DNA of 64,000 bases, from positions 9,747,780 through 9,811,779 of the forward strand of contig NC_080710.1 in the NCBI RefSeq assembly GCF_019097595.1, in the 5' to 3' direction. The translations under genes were made by a program, and so were the position numbers. The first letter of the stretch is position 1. The number at the start of each line of letters is the position of its first letter. Below the pieces are notes generated by a model. That model was not told the origin of the DNA, ran no database searches, and saw nothing but the letters and a program-made list of their open reading frames with translations. Below are positions 53,851 to 64,000 of this stretch, piece by piece. The DNA comes from Hemibagrus wyckioides. Taxonomy: Eukaryota > Chordata > Actinopteri > Siluriformes > Bagridae.

Positions 53851-56800
53851 ATGTCTCTGGCTCGGGGAACTTTGATGTTTCTTCTTGTAGCTCATTGGGC
53901 TACGGGTAAGCTGAATTCACAATACACAATTATACTGTATAATTAAGCAGGTTATAGCAGTATGAGTTGCATCATGCTTTTTCTTTTACACCAGTGTGTC
54001 TGAGAACTAAAGGCAGATAGATAAAACGTTCTTTCAATTTCTTTTCCAGCAATGTCACAAGTCATGTTACCCCCAGGCTTTCCTCCTCCGCCTCAAGACT
54101 TTAAGGAAGTGGCCAAGAAGATGGTATTTGTTTATTACATACATCCACTTCAGTTAGCTGTTACATTAGAACTGTTCAGACAACTGGACAGAGGTATGCA
54201 TTGTCTTAGACTGGTCGTGTAAACCTTGGTCTGAATTAAGCCTCTCCATTAGCTCTCTGTTATCTGTAATAACATTTCATTCATTACCAGTTAAGCGTTC
54301 TCATTAAAACAGCAAATCTAATACAAGCTTCAATATGGCATGTGCCACAAGAGAAGAAGAATACACAGTCGAGTTTTCCTTTGATGTGACAGAAAATCTG
54401 TCACTCGGTGTAATTAAACTCACTCTGCTTTTTTCCTCCTACAGATGATCATTTGCACCAAGAAAGGTGAGAGCTAGTATAACTGCTGTCCATTCTTTTT
54501 GTTGTTGATTTTTTTTTTGTATATTTTATATATTGCACAATAAATAAAATAATAAAATAATTCATTATTATCATTAATTCATCATTATTTTGGGTGGCAT
54601 GGGGGTCTTAATGTTTAGCACATTTGCCCCACACCTCTAGGAGTGGGGGTTCGATTCCTGCCTCTGCTCTGTGTGTGGAGTTTATATGTTCTTCTCATGC
54701 ATCAGGGGTTTCCTCCAGGTATACCAGTTTCCCAGTCCCAGTCCAAAGACAGGCTGATTAGCTTCCCTACATTGTCCATAGTGTGTGAATGGGTGTATAC
54801 AGAATGTGTGTGCTTTTGCCCTGTGATGGGTTGGCAACCAGTCTGGTGTATCCCTTGCCTTGTGCCCTGAATGCCCTGGGAGAGATTCCCGGCACTCCAT
54901 TACCATGATAAGGGTCAGATAAGTGATACACAAAATGGATGGATAAATGGCTTGATGGATAGAATACATTACAATACAAAATTTATCTATTTATTTATTA
55001 TCAGAACACTCACTTTACAAAAAGCAGAAACAGTATCACAGCAAGAAGTAGAGGGGTGCAAAAAAGAAAAGGAAAGGCATCAGACAGAAACATCAATCAA
55101 TAAATATGCAAGGAAGTATTAGTCTAGATTCTCGGAACAGCAGAGAGTGGAACAGTGTTAAGTGGCGTGGTATAGTTTTAATGGCCGAGAAAAAAGATCT
55201 CAAGTTGCCGTTCACAAGAGTGTATAATGGATGCATAAGGAGGTTTTATCAGTAGTCTAGAGCTCAGAGAACATCTGTTTGAACTTGGAGGTGTACCAGG
55301 CTGCAGTGTGAATGAAAGGTTCTATTCAGGGCTAGAGTGTTAAACACAGACAATAGGAAGTCATTGTAATGCTCAACCAGGATAGCAGGAAAGACTTGGC
55401 AGACAGAGCTTTGTAAGCATATATGATGAGCACCTTTAACAGTAAACAGCTCAGTGGCAGCATTTTATTTCTGTAATATATAGTATGTGCAATTAGTCAT
55501 GTGTATCCTTTGTGTTTAATGACCTGTGGTTTTTAGCGCTTTCCATTTAGGCAATCTGTAAAGTGCACCTGTCTGTCTATGTATATTAGACACGGGGGGT
55601 CTTTAGGAGCTTGCTGATAATTGTATATTTGGCAAGTGAAGACCATAATATCTCGAATATTAATAAATCCTGTCTGGGGTTTGCAAAAAAGAAGAGGATT
55701 AAAAATAGACTATATTTTTTTATGTTATGTTATTGTTTATGTTTTATGTTACTGGCATAATTCAGTTAGCTTCCTGACAGTATAAAATTATGTCTTCTGT
55801 ATAGCTGTGGGTTGTTCCATCTCTTCCAAGTCTGCATTTTTAAATTCAGTCAATATGTCTGTAGAGCTTTGTATTTTGCAGTGTGTACTGACAATATGAA
55901 ATGTCTGCATTGCTACAGGTTACCCTCCACCGATTGTAAAGGACTCCATGTTGAACAGGTAAAGTATTCAGCCGCCCTTATGGAAAGATTTATTATAGCA
56001 CATTTCATGTTATATCATTCGGTTGTAATTGAATATTTTCAAGGGTAAATAAGTGAATAGGTTTTGTCATTTGAGCAATAATGTGACATGTGGAACCCTC
56101 TCCACTACAGCTCTTTCTCCAAAATAGATGAGATGATAATGGGAAACCTCACCTTTCTTTTTGCTTCCGTTCTTTCTTCACTCCCTCCTCCCTCGTCCTC
56201 CATCATGAAGCCCAATGAAACAGAGATGGCCTTGGTACTACACAAACTCATAACACCACTCATATAGTTATATATTTTTAAATATGAGTTCATTTAATGT
56301 GCTTGAAATAGGCTTCTTTTTTCTCATTTAAATCACCTCGTTCATCTTCTGTTTAATGTGCTGCTTTCAGAACGTCACAGAGAAAATGTGCAACGCTTCG
56401 AATATGCCCCAAATGATCGAGCACATATGGAACACCACAGTCAGTGCTTTGTGTATATAATCTCAAAACAAATGTCTTGTCTATAATTTTTTCAGTTGAG
56501 CTTGTGAAATTCTCTTTGTCCTTATTAACCCCTTCTATTCTCTGTCTCCTGATTTCCCTTTCTTAGGAGAAGTCGAACTGCTTCATGCGAGCCTTTTTGG
56601 CTCCTCTCTCCTGGGTGGCTATAGTACAGAATGCTACACAGTTTAACCCAGAGCAGCTCAGAAAACTTCTGTGGGCAGCTAAACCTTTCCTAGAGACATC
56701 ACCACCTTCTTTAATGCTTCCACCTACACTGCAGGGTTCTCAGCTTCCTGAAATGTGAGTGAGAGAGTTACAGCGGTAGCTAGAGATAGATAACACAGAC

Positions 56801-59572
56801 TCACAAGTTCCCTGATACAGAATGTAAAATGTAAATGTAAAGTGAAATGTAAAGTGTTCTTGAGCTGTGGAAATGCACTCTATAAATAAAATTTTTAATA
56901 TTTGTTGTTATTATTATAAAGGGAAGTCTTTCATTTAATCCTATATTTTGTTTCTGCTTTTTTCAGGATGCAGACATTCAATGAGGTGTTTGTCTCCCTT
57001 TCTGAAGAGCAAAGGAATTATATCAGGCGATGGATGAAAGACAGAGTCACAGAAAACGATACCAGTTGTGCAACAAATCAAATCCCTTCTGGTGTTCCCA
57101 GTCCATCACCGCCATTACAAACTCCCATGCGTAAGTCCTCTCAAGCCTAGCTGTTGCTATTAGGGTCAAGAAAATACATGTTGGCCGAAGGCTTATGGAT
57201 CCCTGATCATCAAACCTATATGTGTTCATTCCCCAAACTGTTGCTACAAAGTTCGAAGCACACACTGACACTGAACCAGAGAAAACATGTGGAAGAGATG
57301 GTAAAAAGTGAGGGAGGGAGATGCATAGCTGCGCCCTACCAGATGTGTAATGACTGTGCTAATAAAATGAAAAGAGTACAAGTGTGTATGTGTGCATACC
57401 ATTACATTCCCCAACCTCCCCAAATCGCCAAACCCCCCTCTTCAACCACTAATCCCCAACTTTTTAAAACTACAGCAAAGAAACACAAAGGGACACAACA
57501 TTTCTCTGTATCTCTCCAGTTAACTCTTCACTTCCTGGCTGTCAACCCAAAATGCCTTGGCTGAAGGCTGATGTGCTGAGGATGATGGGAAGGTTCATTT
57601 CAAGACTGCCTGAGGCGGAAGTGAAGGGCATACCTCGCGATGAGGTCAGATTTTTGGACCCTTCTTCTTTATTTTCTCTCTTGGGAGGATACTCTAAAGT
57701 AGACACAGACTTAGCTGGGCTGGATTGAGCAATTGGGGGAAAAATATTTCTGATATGATGCAGAAAAAATTTCTTTATCAATATAAAATTTCCTTATCAG
57801 GGGCTTTTTATCCACCAAAGGCAAAAATAGTTAAAATGGCTAATGCACTAATATATTGAGGAATGACCAAATGTAGCATTGTGTTATTTGGTCAATTTAA
57901 CATCTGTAATATGTACAGTGTCAAAACAATGACATCAGTGATGTGTGAATGGAGTATTCTCATATATTTCAGTTTCATACATGGATTAAAATATTGTTTT
58001 ATGTAACATGTGCTTAAATAGGTGTCAATATTTTTTAAATGTCTCTTTCTTTTAGTTGTGCAAGTTCTTCCAGTCTCCTGAGTTCCCAAATTCATTCAAT
58101 GTCAGCGGGATGCAAACTGTGATTGCCCAGGCACTAATGCAACGAATCAAGCAAGAGTGTTTCAATGACAAACAGAACTTCCCCAACCAAATGGACAGGT
58201 GTGTCACATCTGGAGGTTTCACAGTATAAAAGGTTTTATATGATTTTATCATAGGTCTGTATAAGTTAATAGAAAATGGTGATTATACCGTGATCAGAAA
58301 TAAAAGACATCTCATCTCATCTATGCTTCCTTGTCCAGGCTTGGATATCTCGTCTGCTTCTACGATGATCCCCAGTCACTGAATGCTACACTGATTAAGA
58401 AGCTGCTCCACCAGCTTGGTGGTTGTGAACCCAGCGGCACAGATGAGGTCAGTAAAATATCTGAAAAAAGCTTTTTATTTATCCCTGCTTCTTTCTTTAT
58501 AGACACAAGATTAAAGATATACCTAATAATGTATATTTAGAAACACTTTCTATGTGTACACACACAGTATGCTCACAGTATATGCTTCATATTACTCACA
58601 CACCATACACTTATTAACTTGCTAGAACACTTCTATCTGCAATTCGTATACTGTATATATCAAATAAAAGTTATTTCAAAAGTAACCAAAAGCACATGCC
58701 TTTTAAAAGGCTATCCCATTTAATTCAACCCCTTTTGTATTTCCTTATCTTTCATATCCTGTTCCATACCTGCTGTTGCTCACTCTTCCTCTGTCTCTCA
58801 GATGAGGAAGCAGTTGGTGAAGAAGCTGATGTCAGATGGCGAACCTCCCACTTCTGAGATGCTGCATTCTTTGGGCTCCGGGATGTCAGTTCTCTCCCCT
58901 TCCATGCTGTCCAGTTTCAGCAGAGATGCTCTAAATAGCACTATGTCCAGCCTGATTCAAACAGAATGGAAGCCAGCTCAGGCCAAAATCTTGGCCCAGA
59001 AATTATTGGAGAAGACTAAGGTTAGGTTCAGGCCACATGTTAGACTGTAGTTACTGGATCCTGCTCTCAGCTTGACTTGTCCTTATTTTAAGTTTTTGCT
59101 GCCAGCTTAACAAAATTCTCCCTTGTTCCTCTCTCTTTGGTAGGACATCAGTGGTGAGAAATTGTTATCCCTGGGCTCCATGGTGAGAGGTGTAGACAGT
59201 GACCTGCTCAAGAATGTCAAGGCACAAGGCCTGCTGGGAAGTGAGGGACTGAAAAATATAAGTGAGAAGTTGTCTACTTTACAGAAAAAGGCTCTGCTTG
59301 TGGGGGTAAGAATACAAAAAGTTATATATAAGATATATGGAAAAATATCAAAATAAATCATGGAGAAGGAGGAGCAGGAGAGTTAGATTCTACACTGTTA
59401 TTTTAACTCTCTGTTTAACTCTGTTTTACAGATGCGTGTCGACGTAAATGCAAGTTATTTGGTGAAGGAAATCCCAGATGCTCTTATTTCCTCTCTGTCT
59501 CTTTCCGTCCTTGACAAAGCCAACCTTAATTCTCTGGATCAGCTGGAGGGCCGCAGCTGGTCCAGCACACAG
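53851..59572 (+). CDS. msln: Mesothelin-like secreted glycoprotein, 5' part (gene continues past the window)
   Basis: Fourteen exons join without a break: 53851-53905, 54050-54123, 54445-54466, 55919-55958, 56111-56234, 56371-56439, 56567-56754, 56967-57130, 57520-57644, 58056-58198, 58339-58447, 58802-59020, 59144-59305 and 59432-59572. They give 545 codons. The start follows GAATCTGCG; a signal peptide (MSLARGTLMFLLVAHWATA) precedes a Pro-rich segment (LPPGFPPPPQDF). The rest is helical-repeat sequence of the mesothelin / stereocilin / otoancorin superfamily, with landmarks FNPEQLRKLLWAAKPFL, MMGRFISRLPEAEVKGIP and LGYLVCFYDD. At least ten N-glycosylation sequons fit a secreted or GPI-anchored surface protein; mesothelins mark mesothelial linings and act in cell adhesion. 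The donor of exon 5 (TTG|GTACTA) is the least certain. The 3' exons and any anchor lie beyond the minisatellite at 60711-64000. Which teleost mesothelin paralog this is cannot be settled here. Confidence 0.88.
54595..54960 (+). mobile_element. tRNA-derived SINE
   Basis: The head resembles a tRNA promoter: an A-box-like TTAGCACATTTGCC is followed by a B-box GGTTCGATTCC. The body has phrases shared with common fish SINEs (GTGTGTGAATGGGTG, CCCTGTGATGGGTTGG) and the tail is GGATGGATAAATGG. It lies in the intron after msln exon 3. Confidence 0.82.
55100..55440. repeat. Dispersed repeat fragment
   Basis: Wording such as GAAAGGTTCTATTCAGGG, AGGAAGTCATTGTAATGC and GACAGAGCTTTGTAAGC has the layout of a teleost interspersed repeat. 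The family is not identified. Confidence 0.4.
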
Positions 59573-59745
59573 GTAAACATACAAACACACAAAAAATGTT
59601 TTCATACTATTTTATCAGAAACATCGTTTTTATGAGGAACAATGCAAAATTGTTATATATAACACTTTTTATTTAGTCCCCCCCAAAAATAAGTCATGAG
59701 CTCCTTTAATGTTTATTCATCCTTCTTTAAGATCTTTATAATACA

Positions 59746-60571
59746 TACACTTTATTGCCAAAAGTTTTGGGACACACCACCAAATAATTGAATTCAGGTG
59801 TTGTTTTTCAGGGGTTTGGCTTGGCTCCTTAGTTCCAGTGAAAGGAACTCTTAATGCTTCAGCATACCAAGACATTTTGGACAATTTCATGCTCCCAACT
59901 TTGTGGGAACAGTTTGAGGAAGACTCCTTCCTGTTCCAACATGACTGCACACCAGTGCACAAAACAAGCTCCATAAAGACATGGATGAGTGAGTTTGGTG
60001 TGGAGGAACTTGACTGTCCTGCACAGAGTCCTGATCTCAACCTGATAGAAAACCTTTGGGATGAATTAGAGCGGAGACTGCAAGCCTGGTCAAAATTGGG
60101 ACATCTGCCTTTACATGCACATGAAGATAATATGAAGTTGATCCGCCCTTTGCAGCTATAACAGCTTCAACTCTTCTGGGAAGGCTTTCTACAAGGTTTA
60201 GGAGTGTGTTTATGGGAATTTTTGACCATTCCTTTAAAAGTACATTTGTGAGGTCAGGGACTGACGTTGGACGAGAAGGTCTGGCTCACAGTCTCCGCTC
60301 TAATTCATCCTAATGGTGTTCTATCGGGTTGAGGTCAGGACTCTGTGCAGGCCAGTCAAGTTCCTCCACACCAAACTCGCTCATCCATGTGTTTATGGAG
60401 CTTGCTTTGTGCACTGGTGTGCAGTCATGTTGGAACAGGAAGGGGTCATCCCCAAACTATTCCCACAAAGTTGGGAGCATGAAATTGTGCAAAATGTCCT
60501 AGTATGATGAAGAAAAAACAACACCTGAATGCAATGTAGGGGTGTCCCAAAACCTTTGGCAATATAGTGTA
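59746..60571. mobile_element. Fold-back Tc1 derivative in an msln intron
   Basis: TIRs TACACTTTATTGCC and GGCAATATAGTGTA bound an 826-bp element between TA dinucleotides. The left arm (59746-60095) encodes the Tc1 transposase C-terminus on + (FLFQHDCTPVHKTSSIKTW, CPAQSPDLNLIENLWDEL). The right arm (about 60278-60571) is the same DNA inverted. It is therefore a long palindrome of about 300 bp per arm and cannot encode a full enzyme. Confidence 0.88.
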
Positions 60572-60710
60572 ACTGAACACATCTGCACTTTAATCTTCAT
60601 AGTCATATCATACAAGTCATACTGTATCTGCATTCCCAGGTCTATTTGTATTCTATTTGAATCTATTTTTATGACACTGACAGTCAAAAAACTTTTAACT
60701 GCATGTGGGA

Positions 60711-61050
60711 TTGTGTATGACTGTGTATGATTGTGTATGACTGTGTATGATTGTGTATGATTGTGTATGACTGTGTATGATTGTGTATGACTGTGTATGA
60801 CTGTGTATGATTGTGTATGACTGTGTATGATTGTGTATGATTGTGTATGACTGTGTATGATTGTGTATGACTGTGTATGATTGTGTATGATTGTGTATGA
60901 CTGTGTATGATTGTGTATGACTGTGTATGATTGTGTATGACTGTGTATGATTGTGTATGATTGTGTATGACTGTGTATGATTGTGTATGACTGTGTATGA
61001 TTGTGTATGACTGTGTATGATTGTGTATGACTGTGTATGATTGTGTATGA
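60711..61050. repeat. 10-bp minisatellite, phase 1 (YTGTGTATGA)
   Basis: Thirty-four units of TTGTGTATGA or CTGTGTATGA in strict 10-bp register. The first base is T or C, mostly alternating. No indels break the register. Confidence 0.97.
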
Positions 61051-64000
61051 TTATATATAACTATATATAATTATATATAATTATATATAACTATATATAA
61101 TTATATATAATTATATATAATTATATATAATTATATATAACTATATATAATTATATATAATTATATATAACTATATATAATTATATATAATTATATATAA
61201 TTGTATATAATTATATATAATTATATATAATTATATATAATTATATATAACTATATATAACTATATATAATTATATATAACTATATATAATTATATATAT
61301 AACTATATATAATTATATATAATTATATATAACTATATATAATTATATAATTATATATAATTATATATAATTATATATAATTATATATAACTATATATAA
61401 TTATATATAACTATATATAACTATATATAATTGTATATAATTATATATAATTATATATAATTATATATAACTATATATAATTATATATAACTATATATAA
61501 TTATATATAACTATATATAATTATATATAATTATATATAACTATATATAATTATATATAATTATATATAATTATATAATTATATATAATTATATATAACT
61601 ATATATAATTATATATAACTATATATAACTATATATAATTATATATAACTATATATAATTATATATAATTATATATAACTATATATAATTATATATAACT
61701 ATATATAATTATATATAACTATATATAATTATATATAACTATATATAACTATATATAATTATATATAACTATATATAACTATATATAATTATATATAACT
61801 ATATATAATTATATATAATTATATATAATTATATATAATTATATATAACTATATATAATTATATATAACTATATATAATTATATATAATTATATATAACT
61901 ATATATAATTATATATAATTATATATAATTATATAATTATATATAATTATATATAACTATATATAATTATATATAACTATATATAACTATATATAATTAT
62001 ATATAACTATATATAATTATATATAATTATATATAACTATATATAATTATATATAATTATATATAATTATATATAACTATATATAATTATATATAACTAT
62101 ATATAACTATATATAATTATATATAACTATATATATAATGTATATAACTATATATAATTATATATAACTATATATAACTATATATAATTATATATAACTA
62201 TATATAATTATATATAACTATATATATATAACTATATATAATTATATATAACTATATATAATTATATATAACTATATATAATTATATATAACTATATATA
62301 ATTATATATAACTATATATAACTATATATAATTATATATAACTATATATAATTATATATAACTATATATAATTATATATAACTATATATAATTATATATA
62401 ACTATATATAATTATATATAACTATATATAACTATATATAATTATATATAACTATATATAACTATATATAATTATATATAACTATATATAATTATATATA
62501 ACTATATATAATTATATATAACTATATATAATTATATATAATTATATATAACTATATATAATTATATATAACTATATATAATTATATATAACTATATATA
62601 ACTATATATAATTATATATAATTATGTATAACTATATATAATTATATATAACTATATATAACTATATATAATTATATATAACTATATATAATTATATATA
62701 ATTATATATAACTATATATAATTAATATATAATTATATATAACTATATATAATTATATATAATTATATATAATTATATAATTATATATAATTATATATAA
62801 CTATATATAATTATATATAACTATATATAACTAATATATAATTATATATAACTATATATAATTATATATAACTATATATAATTATATATAATTATATATA
62901 TAATTATATATAACTATATATAATTATATATAATTATATATAATTATATATAATTATATATAACTATATATAATTATATATAACTATATATAACTATATA
63001 TAATTATATATAATTATATATAACTATATATAATTATATATAATTATATATAACTATATATAATTATATATAACTATATATAATTATATATAACTATATA
63101 TAATTATATATAACTATATATAATTATATATAATTATATATAATTATATAATATATATATAATTATATATAATTATATATAATTATATATAACTATATAT
63201 AACTATATATAATTATATATAACTATATATAATTATATATAATTATATATAACTATATATAATTATATATAACTATATATATAATTATATATAACTATAT
63301 ATAACTAATATATAATTATATATAACTATATATAATTATATATAATTATATATAATTATATATAACTATATATAATTATATATAATTATATATAATTATA
63401 TAATTATATATAATTATATATAACTATATATAATTATATATAACTATATATAACTATATATAATTATATATAACTATATATAATTATATATAATTATATA
63501 TAACTATATATAATTATATATAACTATATATAATTATATATAACTATATATAACTATATATAATTATATATAACTATATATAATTATATATAACTATATA
63601 TAATTATATATAATTATATATAACTATATATAATTATATATAACTATATATAACTATATATAATTATATATAACTATATATAATTATATATAATTATATA
63701 TAACTATATATAATTATATATAACTATATATAATTATATATAACTATATATAATTAATATATAATTATATATAACTATATATAATTATATATAATTATAT
63801 ATAATTATATAATTATATATAATTATATATAACTATATATAATTATATATAACTATATATAACTATATATAATTATATATAACTATATATAATTATGTAT
63901 AACTATATATAATTATATATAATTATATATAATTATATATAACTATATATAATTATATATAATTATATATAATTATATATAACTATATGTATAATTATAT
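61051..64000. repeat. 10-bp minisatellite, phase 2 (YTATATATAA), runs off the window
   Basis: Units TTATATATAA and CTATATATAA continue the register of phase 1 for nearly 3 kb, with a few 2-bp or 5-bp slips, for example near 61285, 61346 and 62132. They differ from phase 1 by G to A at three positions. The TT form is a perfect 10-bp palindrome. Blocks of T/C choices recur at larger scale. The array continues beyond 64000 inside the msln intron. Confidence 0.97.

Noticed and set aside
54595..54670. Possible tRNA gene
   Set aside because: A- and B-box-like motifs belong to a SINE head; the body is far too long and a cloverleaf does not form.
57154..57564. 136-codon + frame inside the mesothelin-like gene
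   Set aside because: Mostly intron, out of frame with the flanking exons, no domain.
61051..64000. Possible CRISPR-like or satellite centromere array
   Set aside because: Units are 10 bp with no unique spacers; it is a minisatellite.

Overview
This is a eukaryotic, almost certainly teleost fish, nuclear window. The evidence is split genes with GT-AG introns, many Tc1/mariner-type transposon relics, hAT, piggyBac and LINE fragments, solo LTRs, and long AT, AAT and tetranucleotide microsatellites. The repeat mix resembles catfish or another otophysan, but that is an inference. There are no bacterial operons, CRISPR arrays or phage modules. Most long open frames are chance reading through introns, microsatellites or transposon relics.

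Four protein-coding loci can be supported, all on the + strand. (A) 3372-11092 and (B) 14493-31133 are two tandem paralogs of a small secreted protein family that I do not recognise. They share exon order and intron phases. Copy B assembles completely from seven exons into 152 residues with a signal peptide and a GPI-anchor-like hydrophobic tail. Copy A has matching exons but no convincing start or anchor exon, so it may be diverged or decaying. (C) 40847-48533 is riiad1, a 91-residue protein with an RIIa dimerisation/docking domain, and it has a good RFX X-box just upstream of its start codon. (D) 53851-59572 is the first 14 coding exons (545 codons) of a mesothelin-like secreted glycoprotein. 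Its remaining exons lie beyond the right edge, past a 10-bp minisatellite array of at least 3.3 kb.

The space between and inside genes is packed with mobile DNA, several pieces with intact target-site duplications (TSDs). Two solo LTRs of one family (1984-2425; 17545-18013) and one of another (31390-31714) have 5-bp TSDs; a third copy of the first family (32835-33268) has lost its 3' end. A 1.7-kb hAT-type element (18702-20393) has a perfect 8-bp TSD and carries nested MITEs. A 3.0-kb degenerate hAT (36969-40007) interrupts an antisense LINE. A fold-back Tc1 derivative (59746-60571) lies in the last visible mesothelin intron.

The most interesting candidates are the paralogous gene pair A/B, the X-box of riiad1, a perfect 66-bp inverted repeat at 50931-51179, and the two-phase 10-bp minisatellite at the right edge. 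I saw no clearly new multi-gene system; the A/B family is the best candidate for something undescribed.
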